From Massiliimalia sp050943535 (GTDB lineage: Bacteria; Bacillota; Clostridia; Oscillospirales; Ruminococcaceae): a DNA stretch of 64,000 nt. Numbering within the stretch: the first letter of the stretch is position 1; every line of letters starts with the position of its first letter. Position numbers and translations under genes: made by a program. The stretch lies in the NCBI GenBank assembly GCA_050943535.1, contig JBMNPJ010000001.1:186001-250000 (forward strand), given 5' to 3'. This document shows, one piece after another, positions 1 through 7,259 of this stretch. Below the pieces are notes generated by a model. It saw only the letters and a program-made list of their open reading frames with translations. It had not been told where the DNA came from and searched no databases.

Positions 1-159
1 GAAAACCATAAGGTGACTTTTTTAACTTTATATGGGATGGATAAGGCCAAAGAACTGGCAGCAAACATGACCCAGCAGGCACTGGGCATCTTAGAGCAGT
101 ATGAAAACAGCGATTTTTTAAAACAGTTGACCGAAACTCTTTTGACAAGAAGAAAGTGA
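1..159 (+). CDS. ispA: Polyprenyl (farnesyl/geranyl) diphosphate synthase, C-terminal end only
   Basis: Only the last 52 residues are in the window; the 5' part lies upstream. The reading frame is open from base 1 and stops at TGA 157-159. The tail contains TLYGMDKAKELA and a helical A-N-M-T-Q-Q-A-L segment, as in the C-terminus of short-chain trans-prenyl synthases, which condense isopentenyl diphosphate with allylic diphosphates. The assignment rests partly on context: in Clostridia ispA commonly precedes dxs in this operon, and dxs follows here. The stop is 12 bases before the next gene, so they are probably co-transcribed. The fragment is too short to tell chain-length specificity. Confidence 0.7.
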   Translation, partial: ENHKVTFLTLYGMDKAKELAANMTQQALGILEQYENSDFLKQLTETLLTRRK

Positions 160-171
160 CAGGTGACTTTT

Positions 172-624
172 ATGAACTGGATTCAGCAGCTTGCGTCAAA
201 TAGGGTATTGCTTTTAGCAATTTCCGCTTGGTTGGTAGCACAGATTTTAAAAACTTTGCTTACCTTATTTTCCACCCGGCGGTTTCATTGGGAACGAATG
301 GTGGGAGCGGGCGGTATGCCCAGCGCCCATTCTGCGTCCGTGTGCGCTCTGGCCACGGGCATTTCTAGAACAGCAGGATTGGGATCTCCCTTGTTTGCTA
401 TGGCGTTTTTATTTGCTATCATTGTGATGTATGATGCAATGGGCGTTCGCAGAGCGGCAGGGGAACACGCCAAAGCACTGAATCGGTTTGTGCTGGAAGA
501 TGAGGTTTCCAGAAAAGAGCTGGAACCGGTGCTTCCGCTGAAAGAGTCTTTGGGACATACTCCTTTGGAGGTAACTGCGGGAGCTTTGCTGGGGATTCTT
601 ATTGGGATTTTGTTCCCTATGTAA
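172..624 (+). CDS. Divergent PAP2 family protein (DUF212, YuiD-like), membrane
   Basis: A 150-residue membrane protein of the DUF212 family, distantly related to PAP2 acid phosphatases and haloperoxidases. Family hallmarks are visible: GGMPSAHSASVCALATG at residues 48-63, YDAMGVRRAAGEHAKALN at 87-104 and LKESLGHTPLEVTAGALLG at 123-141, with hydrophobic segments at about 12-32, 68-87 and 135-150. By family relationship it may act on a lipid phosphate, and its place between ispA and dxs suggests isoprenoid phosphates, but this is inference. The ATG at 172 is chosen because AGGTG lies at a good distance; a GTG at 163 is in frame and would add three residues. It overlaps nothing and directly follows ispA. 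Confidence 0.82.
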   Translation: MNWIQQLASNRVLLLAISAWLVAQILKTLLTLFSTRRFHWERMVGAGGMPSAHSASVCALATGISRTAGLGSPLFAMAFLFAIIVMYDAMGVRRAAGEHAKALNRFVLEDEVSRKELEPVLPLKESLGHTPLEVTAGALLGILIGILFPM

Positions 625-715
625 AAATCCAGAAAAGCAGAATCTGCCAGAAAAATGGGCAGTTGATTATCAATGGAGAAAGGTGGTTGATGGCAGCGAA
701 AAGCTGCTTGAATTC

Positions 716-2569
716 ATGAAAAAACCACAATTGTTAGACAAGATACATTCCCCAAGAGATTTGGATTCTCTGACACCAGAAGAAATTCGGCAGCTGGCTG
801 GAGAAATCCGGGAATTTTTAGTGGAGTCGGTTTCTCGTACCGGAGGGCATTTGGCATCCAATTTGGGTGCAGTGGAATTAACATTGGCAGTGCACAAAGT
901 GTTTCACTCTCCGTGGGATAAAATTCTATGGGATGTGGGACACCAAAGCTATACCCACAAAATTTTGACCGGAAGAAAAGACCGGTTTGATACACTGCGA
1001 AAAGAGGGTGGATTGTCTGGATTTCCAAGAACGTCTGAGAGTGTTCATGATGCCTTTATCGGCGGGCACAGTTCTAACTCTGTTTCCGCAGGTTATGGTA
1101 TTGCCAAAGCTCTCCAGCTGAAAGGGGATTCCCATCATGTAGTCAGCATTATTGGGGACGGTTCTTTTACCGGAGGAATGGTGTATGAGGCGCTGAATAA
1201 TGCGGGACGAAGCAAGGTAAATTTTGTGGTGATCCTCAACCACAACGAAATGTCTATTTCCAAGAATGTAGGAGCATTTGCCAAATATCTGTCCAGCATT
1301 CGTACACGGCAGAGTTATCACGATTTGAAAAAGAATGTGGAAAACACTCTGCATCGGATTCCGGTGGGCGGAGAAGCGATGATACGTACGTTGGTGCGTT
1401 CAAAGTCTTTATTAAAAAAATGGATTTACAATACTACCTTTTTCGAAGAATTGGGATTTGAATATTTGGGACCGGTAGACGGGCACAATTACGAGGATTT
1501 GGTTTCTACCCTGCAGACTGCAAAGAATATGCATTGTCCTGTGGTGGTCAATGTAGATACAACCAAGGGAAAAGGATATCCTTTTGCGGAGCAAAATCCA
1601 GGAGCATATCATGGTGTAGGAACCTTTGATGTAAAAACCGGGATTTTGGATCAGCCGGCACAGGAGAATTTTTCTTCGATATTTGGAAAGCATTTGGCTC
1701 GGCTGGCTGCAAAAGATCAGCGGATTTGTGCTATTACAGCGGCCATGAAATATGGAACCGGATTGCAGTATTTTTCTGCAGAACACCGGAAGCGTTTTTT
1801 TGATGTGGGAATTGCGGAACAGCATGGGGTGACGTTTGCCGCAGGGCTGGCCAGTCAGGGACTGATTCCTGTGTTTGCGGTATATTCTTCTTTTTTACAG
1901 CGAGGGTATGACCAAATTATACATGACTGTGCCATTGAAAATCAGCATGTGGTTTTAGCAGTGGACCGTGCAGGTATTGTAGGAGATGACGGAGAAACCC
2001 ACCAAGGAATTTTCGATACCGCTTATTTAAGTTCAATTCCTCATGTTACGGTATATGCGCCGGAAAGCTATGAAGAATTGGAACTGATGATGGATCAGGC
2101 AATTTACCACACACAGGGAGTAACGGCGGTTCGTTATCCTAGAGGACAGGAATGGGTCCATCACAGCTTGGTGTGTCGGCAGTATGAAGACTACTTGCTT
2201 GCTCCTGCAAATGGACAAATGCTGGCGGTAGTATACGGACGGATTACCGATGCTGTTCAAAAAGCGGTCGCCAACCTGGCAAAAGAGGGAATCCAGGTAT
2301 CTGTATTAAAGCTTTTGAAAATCTCTCCGCTGCCTATTGAGGCGGTAAAAGCGGCGCTGGGTTATCAGCGGGTGTACTTTTTTGAAGAAGGTATTAAACA
2401 GGGCGGAATCGGAGAACACTTTATGGTTTCCCTTTATGAGCATGGATTTAGGGGAAGCTGTGGCATTACAGCCATTGACAGGGAATTTGTTCCAGCGTCC
2501 AGTATTGATTCTGCGTTGGAAAAATATAAATTGTCTGCTCAGAAAATCGAAGAGATTTTGAGAGGCTAG
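716..2569 (+). CDS. dxs: 1-deoxy-D-xylulose-5-phosphate synthase
   Basis: First enzyme of the MEP isoprenoid pathway: a thiamine diphosphate (ThDP)-dependent condensation of pyruvate with glyceraldehyde 3-phosphate. It has 617 residues, the usual length. The frame holds DVGHQSYTHK at about 73, the ThDP-binding GDGSFTGG at about 147 with the NHNEMSIS segment after it, and the transketolase-like FDVGIAEQHG region with its catalytic Glu at about 365. The frame is open back to 602, overlapping the previous gene, but the family's conserved start (LLDKIHSPRDL) begins just after the ATG at 716, so I place the start there although no strong ribosome-binding site precedes it; a GTG at 683 next to a GGAGAAAGG stretch is the alternative. 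It lies in the ispA-dxs-tlyA-nadK-argR-recN string. Confidence 0.95.
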   Translation: MKKPQLLDKIHSPRDLDSLTPEEIRQLAGEIREFLVESVSRTGGHLASNLGAVELTLAVHKVFHSPWDKILWDVGHQSYTHKILTGRKDRFDTLRKEGGLSGFPRTSESVHDAFIGGHSSNSVSAGYGIAKALQLKGDSHHVVSIIGDGSFTGGMVYEALNNAGRSKVNFVVILNHNEMSISKNVGAFAKYLSSIRTRQSYHDLKKNVENTLHRIPVGGEAMIRTLVRSKSLLKKWIYNTTFFEELGFEYLGPVDGHNYEDLVSTLQTAKNMHCPVVVNVDTTKGKGYPFAEQNPGAYHGVGTFDVKTGILDQPAQENFSSIFGKHLARLAAKDQRICAITAAMKYGTGLQYFSAEHRKRFFDVGIAEQHGVTFAAGLASQGLIPVFAVYSSFLQRGYDQIIHDCAIENQHVVLAVDRAGIVGDDGETHQGIFDTAYLSSIPHVTVYAPESYEELELMMDQAIYHTQGVTAVRYPRGQEWVHHSLVCRQYEDYLLAPANGQMLAVVYGRITDAVQKAVANLAKEGIQVSVLKLLKISPLPIEAVKAALGYQRVYFFEEGIKQGGIGEHFMVSLYEHGFRGSCGITAIDREFVPASSIDSALEKYKLSAQKIEEILRG

Positions 2570-2605
2570 TGACAAATGACAAAAAATGTTGGGAGGAATT
2601 TCATC

Positions 2606-2896
2606 ATGAGTAAAAACGGTAATGATTCCACAAGAACAAGCTGTCCTGCAAAAAACTGGCACTGGGTGATGTGGCTGGTACTGATTTTATTAGCGGTAGC
2701 AGAATTGGCGGCAAAATATTATGCGGCATATCATATTATGAAAAAAGCCGTAAAACACGGTACAAAAGAAGCTGTGGAAGAACTGAATCTGGAGCAGGCC
2801 AATGATGAACTGGAAGAAGCTCTGGAAGCCTGTGCTGAACAAAATGCGCAGGAAGATGATGAGGACGAAGACGAAGATGAAATCCTCGGGTTATAA
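2606..2896 (+). CDS. Small single-pass membrane protein with very acidic tail
   Basis: A 96-residue protein of unknown function. Residues about 17-38 form one hydrophobic helix (HWVMWLVLILLAVAELAAKYY), followed by a short basic amphipathic stretch and a C-terminal tail ending in a run of Asp and Glu (EDDEDEDEDE). The start at 2606 has GGGAGG eight bases upstream; an upstream in-frame ATG at 2576 has no such site. It sits 36 bases after dxs and 27 bases before tlyA and is surely in the same transcript. The topology would put an acidic, possibly cation- or protein-binding tail on one face of the membrane. I do not recognise a named family. Confidence 0.75.
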   Translation: MSKNGNDSTRTSCPAKNWHWVMWLVLILLAVAELAAKYYAAYHIMKKAVKHGTKEAVEELNLEQANDELEEALEACAEQNAQEDDEDEDEDEILGL

Positions 2897-2923
2897 GAGG
2901 AAAAATTTCCGGGAGGAACACAG

Positions 2924-3745
2924 GTGAAGGAAAAGGCAAAAAAGATCAGACTGGATGTAGCGCTGGTGGAGCAAGGGTTTGCGGCTAGCAGAGAAAAGGC
3001 AAAAGCCTTGATTATGTCCGGGATTGTATATGTAGATGATCAAAAATGTGATAAGGCAGGGGAAACTATCCGAGAGGATGCCCGCCTGGAAGTTCGGGGA
3101 CAGGGACTAAAATATGTAAGCCGGGGCGGCTTAAAGCTGGAAAAAGCAATGCAGCTTTGGGGCTTTGCGCTGGATGGAAAGATTTGTATGGATATTGGAG
3201 CATCTACAGGAGGATTTTCAGACTGTATGCTTCAAAATGGTGCAGAAAAGGTATATGCCATTGACGTAGGATACGGTCAGCTTGCCTGGAGTCTGCGTCA
3301 GGATGAACGGGTGGTCAATTTGGAGCGGACCAATGTCCGGTATTTAACCCGGGAGCAGGTTCCGGATCAGATCGATTTTTCCTCCATTGACGTTTCTTTT
3401 ATCTCTTTGACATTGGTGCTTCCGGTGCTTTATGAATTTTTAAAGCCGGAAGGTCAGGTGGTTTGTCTGGTAAAACCTCAGTTTGAAGCTGGCAAAGGAA
3501 AAGTAGGGAAAAAAGGCGTTGTACGTGAAGCTTCGATTCACAAGGAAGTCTGCTATAAAATTTATGATTTTTGCGCAGAACATGGTTTTTGCGTTCGCGG
3601 CATGACTTTTAGTCCGATTAAAGGTCCTGAGGGCAATATTGAATACTTATTTTTCCTTCAGAAGACAGATCCTTCTGAATCAGTAGTGCGGGAAGAAATT
3701 AAACGGATTGTAGCAGAATCACATCAGACGTTGGAGGCTGTGTGA
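2924..3745 (+). CDS. tlyA: TlyA family rRNA 2'-O-methyltransferase / hemolysin-like protein
   Basis: A 273-residue protein with an N-terminal S4 RNA-binding domain (about 8-65, with SREKAKALI and GIVYVDDQ) and an FtsJ-type Rossmann methyltransferase domain with the SAM site MDIGASTGGFSD at 89-100 and DVSFISL near 158. Family members methylate ribose in 16S and 23S rRNA; some were first called hemolysins, a label not supported by this sequence alone. GTG start at 2924 with GGGAGG upstream. The stop overlaps an in-frame GTG of the nadK frame, consistent with co-transcription and coupling. Confidence 0.92.
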   Translation: MKEKAKKIRLDVALVEQGFAASREKAKALIMSGIVYVDDQKCDKAGETIREDARLEVRGQGLKYVSRGGLKLEKAMQLWGFALDGKICMDIGASTGGFSDCMLQNGAEKVYAIDVGYGQLAWSLRQDERVVNLERTNVRYLTREQVPDQIDFSSIDVSFISLTLVLPVLYEFLKPEGQVVCLVKPQFEAGKGKVGKKGVVREASIHKEVCYKIYDFCAEHGFCVRGMTFSPIKGPEGNIEYLFFLQKTDPSESVVREEIKRIVAESHQTLEAV

Positions 3746-3765
3746 CGACGGGGGATTGCATCGGC

Positions 3766-4620
3766 ATGAAGATTATGATTGAGCCGAATTTCGATAAAAG
3801 AAATGCGGCGGAATGTACACAAAAAGTATGTGATCAACTTTATGGTTTGGGCGCTGTCATATTAGTAACGGGGGAGACAGCCGCCAGGATTGATGTGCCA
3901 TATGCCAGTGTTTTGGAAATGGAATCTTGTTTAAAACAGGCGGATGCCATTATTGCCATTGGCGGAGACGGCACGATTATTCATACGGCAAAGCATGCAG
4001 TACTGTATGATAAGCCGGTGTTGGGGATTAATGCCGGTCGTTTGGGATTTTTGGCAGGCTTGGAGCAAAATGAACTGCACCTTTTAGAAAAGCTGGTTTG
4101 CCAGGACTATCAGATTGACCGCCGTATGCTGCTGGAGATTATTCTGCGCAGCGAGGAACAGGAAAGTCGCTTTTTAGCTATGAATGATATGGTGGTTTCC
4201 AGCGGACAGGCACATATGGTGGATTTAGATGTTTACTGTATGGACCGGTATGTTATCTCTTACCGGGCTGATGGGGTTGTGCTTTCTACTCCCACTGGAT
4301 CTACTGCGTATGCCATGTCAGCAGGGGGACCGATTGTAGAGCCTAATATGTATTCTATTGGACTGACGCCCATCTGTCCTCATTCCCTGTTTGGCAGAAC
4401 CATTTTATTCGGTCCGGAGAATATTCTCAAGCTGTCTATCAGTAATGGGGATACTTCTCATCCTTATTTGATTGTGGATGGGGAAGATGGGATTCCTATG
4501 AAGCCGACAGATACTCTGACAGTGCAAAAAAGTCAGGTTCAGGTAAAATTAATTCGCTTATGCGATAAACCGTTTTATGAAATATTGAATGAAAAATTCC
4601 TGACCCGTGCAAAACAGTGA
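3766..4620 (+). CDS. nadK: NAD kinase
   Basis: Phosphorylates NAD to NADP using ATP or polyphosphate; soluble. The 284-residue product carries the family motifs: GGDGTI at about 66 (phosphate binding), NDMVVSSG at about 140 and TPTGSTAYAMSAGGP at about 175. The ATG at 3766 is chosen because the protein then starts MKIMIEPNFDK, matching family N-termini, and a GGGGG tract lies nine bases upstream. The frame is open to a GTG at 3742 that overlaps the tlyA stop. This is the fifth gene of the operon. Confidence 0.95.
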   Translation: MKIMIEPNFDKRNAAECTQKVCDQLYGLGAVILVTGETAARIDVPYASVLEMESCLKQADAIIAIGGDGTIIHTAKHAVLYDKPVLGINAGRLGFLAGLEQNELHLLEKLVCQDYQIDRRMLLEIILRSEEQESRFLAMNDMVVSSGQAHMVDLDVYCMDRYVISYRADGVVLSTPTGSTAYAMSAGGPIVEPNMYSIGLTPICPHSLFGRTILFGPENILKLSISNGDTSHPYLIVDGEDGIPMKPTDTLTVQKSQVQVKLIRLCDKPFYEILNEKFLTRAKQ

Positions 4621-4635
4621 CGGAGCAGGAAAAGT

Positions 4636-4713
4636 ATGGGAAGAAAGGAGATCATTTTCCAGGCGGAAAGGGCACTTGTCTGCCGGATGGGGAGTGATGG
4701 AGAGCATCGATGA
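4636..4713 (+). CDS. Possible 25-residue Arg-rich leader peptide overlapping argR start
   Basis: Between nadK and argR an ATG at 4636 opens 25 codons and stops at TGA 4711-4713, giving a four-base ATGA overlap with the argR ATG. A GGAGCAGG sequence lies just upstream. Four of the 25 residues are arginine (positions 3, 12, 17 and 25, using AGA, AGG, CGG and CGA). An Arg-rich peptide translationally coupled to the arginine repressor would fit attenuation-like control, but so short an ORF may be chance. Confidence 0.3.
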   Translation: MGRKEIIFQAERALVCRMGSDGEHR

Positions 4714-5165
4714 AAGAATCCAGACATCAAAAAATCCTGGAAATCATTAAAAATTATGATGTGGATACCCAGGAAGGAATTTTAGAAAAATTGAATGAAG
4801 CCGGGTTTTCTGTAACACAGGCTACTGTTTCCAGAGATATTAAGCGGCTGAATTTGGTCAAACGAATGAATCAGGATGGACGGTATGTTTATACAGTTCA
4901 GGATGAAAAGCCCAAAGGTGGCTCTCATATGCGGTTTCGTTCTATTTTTACAGAAGCGGTTATTTCTGTAGATTATGCTATGAATACAGTAGTGATCAAA
5001 TGTCATGTAGGGATGGCAAATGCTGTTTGCGCTGCAATGGATACCATTCATTGGGATGATGTAGTGGGGACACTGGCGGGGGATGACACGATTTTTGTTT
5101 TGCTGAAAAGCGAAGAGAAAGCAAAGGAATTTATTGCGTCAATTACCCAGATCTTGAATGAATAA
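4710..5165 (+). CDS. argR: Arginine repressor
   Basis: Hexameric arginine-responsive DNA-binding regulator of 151 residues. The N-terminal winged helix (1-70) contains TQATVSRDIKRLNLVK at about 37-52, the recognition helix. The C-terminal half is the oligomerisation and arginine-binding domain, with GTLAGDDTIF at 120-129 supplying the conserved Asp pair that contacts arginine. In Clostridia argR is regularly linked to recN, as here, and not to the arg biosynthesis genes. It has a weak upstream GGAG and may be coupled to a micro-ORF ending at its start codon. Confidence 0.95.
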   Translation: MKESRHQKILEIIKNYDVDTQEGILEKLNEAGFSVTQATVSRDIKRLNLVKRMNQDGRYVYTVQDEKPKGGSHMRFRSIFTEAVISVDYAMNTVVIKCHVGMANAVCAAMDTIHWDDVVGTLAGDDTIFVLLKSEEKAKEFIASITQILNE

Positions 5166-5189
5166 TTCATCAGAAAGGGTGGTTTCGGC

Positions 5190-6860
5190 GTGCTCAAGGA
5201 ATTATATATTGAAAATTTAGCAGTGATTGAGCGGGTAACCGTGGACTTTTCAGATGGATTTACAGTATTTACCGGAGAAACAGGCGCAGGAAAATCAATT
5301 TTGATTGATGCCATTAATTTGGTTCTGGGACAGCGTGCCAACAAAGATCTGGTTCGAACCGGCGCATCTAAAGCGGTGGTGTCTGCTGTGTTTTGTGAAA
5401 TTCCTCAGGAAATTCAAAACATGTTGGAACAGGCGGGCTACGAAATGGATCAGGACGAGCTTTTAATCACCCGTCAGGTTATGGCAGATGGAAAAAGCAC
5501 TGCACGTATTATGGGGCGCCCTGCTACTGCAGCACTTTTGCAGGAGCTGGGCATGGCACTGGTCAATATTCATGGTCAGCATGACAGCCAGGTGCTTTTG
5601 GCACCAGAACATCATTTGGATATTTTAGATGGGTTTGCAGCGGATCAGGATGTGCTGGAAGAATACCGAAAAGAGTATGCCCAGTATCAAAAGCTAAAAT
5701 CAGAATTTAAGCAGATAAATTTTGATGAACAGGAAAAAGCCAGAAAGATGGACCTGCTCACCTATCAGATTGAAGAAATTGATATGCTGAATCCTCAGCC
5801 TGGTGAAGATGAACAGTTAGCCCAGCAGCTGCAGGTATTGCGCAACGGAGAACGAATTAACCGCAGCTTAATGGAAGCCTATACCGCTTTGTACGGGTAT
5901 GATGATGCCGGAGGCGGATATGGTGAAATCAGCACGGCCTGCGCTGCTTTAACCGAGATTGAAGACTGCGGAAAAGAGCTGGAGTCCATGGCAGAACAGC
6001 TCAGCGCCATTCAGTCAGAAATTGAAGAAACTGCGGCGCAGATTTCTGGCTTTTTGGAAAAATTTGATTATGATCCCGAGACTTTGGAAGCAGCTCAGCA
6101 GCGGATGGAGGATTTGGATAGTCTCAAGCGAAAATACGGAACCACCATTGAGGAAGTGCTGGCGTTTTCTCAAACAGCAAAAGAAGAACTCTCTGCCATA
6201 CGTTTTTCAGAACAGCGGCGCAGTGAATTGATTCAGCTTTTGGAACAGCAGAAAAAACGGGTGGTGGAAACAGGGCAGGTTCTTTCCGGTCTGCGCAGTC
6301 AGGCGGCAGTACGGCTTTGTGAGCAGGTACAGGAGCAGCTTCGTTTTTTGGATATGCCTAATGTTACACTTCAGGTACAGCAGGAAAAAGCCAAATACGG
6401 TGCTAGAGGATGTGATCGAGTAGAGTTTTTGTTTTCTACCAACCGGGGAGAATCTCCAAAACCTTTGGGAAAGATTGCGTCTGGTGGGGAATTATCCCGA
6501 ATTATGCTGGCACTAAAAACAGTGATGGCTCAGCAGGATTCTGTGGGTACTTTGATTTTTGATGAAATTGATACTGGGGTCAGCGGCAGTTCTGCCCAGA
6601 AAATTGGTCTTAAGCTCAAAGAGGTATCCCAGTGCAGACAGGTGCTTTGTGTTACCCATTCCGCTCAGATTGCAGCTTTGGCAGGAAGTCATTTGCTGAT
6701 CCAGAAAAAGACCCAGGGAGAACGGACATTTACCGGAGTAACAGCGCTGGATCGGAATGGCAGAATCAAGGAAGTTGCCAGAATTATGGCCACTGACCAG
6801 ATTACTGATTTGATGCTGCAGAATGCGGAAGCCATGATTGCGGCTTATGAGGAAAAATAA
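5190..6860 (+). CDS. recN: DNA repair ATPase RecN
   Basis: An SMC-like ATPase acting early in double-strand break repair. It has 556 residues, the normal length. Walker A is GETGAGKS at 29-36; the middle third is coiled-coil-like and rich in Glu, Gln and Leu; the ABC signature ASGGELSRIML is near 432 and Walker B LIFDEIDTGVSG near 456, followed by CVTHSAQIAALA. The GTG start at 5190 has GAAAGGGTGG upstream. It ends the operon; a strong terminator lies about 120 bases further on. Confidence 0.96.
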   Translation: MLKELYIENLAVIERVTVDFSDGFTVFTGETGAGKSILIDAINLVLGQRANKDLVRTGASKAVVSAVFCEIPQEIQNMLEQAGYEMDQDELLITRQVMADGKSTARIMGRPATAALLQELGMALVNIHGQHDSQVLLAPEHHLDILDGFAADQDVLEEYRKEYAQYQKLKSEFKQINFDEQEKARKMDLLTYQIEEIDMLNPQPGEDEQLAQQLQVLRNGERINRSLMEAYTALYGYDDAGGGYGEISTACAALTEIEDCGKELESMAEQLSAIQSEIEETAAQISGFLEKFDYDPETLEAAQQRMEDLDSLKRKYGTTIEEVLAFSQTAKEELSAIRFSEQRRSELIQLLEQQKKRVVETGQVLSGLRSQAAVRLCEQVQEQLRFLDMPNVTLQVQQEKAKYGARGCDRVEFLFSTNRGESPKPLGKIASGGELSRIMLALKTVMAQQDSVGTLIFDEIDTGVSGSSAQKIGLKLKEVSQCRQVLCVTHSAQIAALAGSHLLIQKKTQGERTFTGVTALDRNGRIKEVARIMATDQITDLMLQNAEAMIAAYEEK

Positions 6861-6880
6861 AAACTGGGGAGACCCCGGCG

Positions 6881-6935
6881 TCAACCGCCTACGGCACCGG
6901 ACAGTGTCCGTTACCAACCGCCTGCGGCGCATACT
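6881..6935 (+). repeat. GC-rich hairpin repeat, copy 1
   Basis: A GC-rich block directly after recN. It contains CCGCCTACGGCACC, the hairpin CGGACAGTGTCCG, then ACCGCCTGCGGCGC and GCATAC. The same modules in the opposite orientation occur at 22355-22440, where the hairpin differs in its loop (CCGGA...TCCGG) but can still form. That pattern suggests a dispersed REP/MITE-like element and not coding sequence. Confidence 0.5.
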
Positions 6936-6978
6936 CTGTCAGTCATGTGGAAATTACTAGCTTTTACCACTCAGCCGA

Positions 6979-7013
6979 AAAGAGAGAGGGATGTTTCCCT
7001 CTCTCTTTTTTTC
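6979..7013 (+). terminator. Intrinsic terminator after recN
   Basis: Stem AGAGAGGG / CCCTCTCT with a short loop, followed by a run of T. It closes the ispA-recN operon. Confidence 0.85.
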
Positions 7014-7259
7014 ATGGATTTTATGTCTTCTGAGAGCATGGTTGTCCGTGTGGCTTTTGTAAAAAACAGTCGGAACAGTATCAATTTGTCACCCTTTTTG
7101 TAATGCTTCTGTTGTTGATTTTATAGAATACAAATGCTATTCTGAAGATAACAGAGAACGAACAGCATTTACGTTGCAGAAAAATGTTGGATCTAAGCGG
7201 AAGGCAGCGCATAATGCCGAAATTCGATTCCTGACATTGTAAAAAAGAGAGGGATCTTT
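7014..7259. other. Intergenic stretch upstream of the first cell-wall-binding protein
   Basis: About 245 bases without a convincing gene. A weak promoter-like pair (TTGTAA, then TTATAG 17 bases later, near 7099-7127) could serve the gene at 7260. I see no recognised RNA motif. Confidence 0.35.

Noticed and set aside
2924..3745. Calling TlyA a hemolysin
   Set aside because: S4 plus FtsJ-type domains indicate an rRNA methyltransferase; nothing in the sequence shows pore formation.
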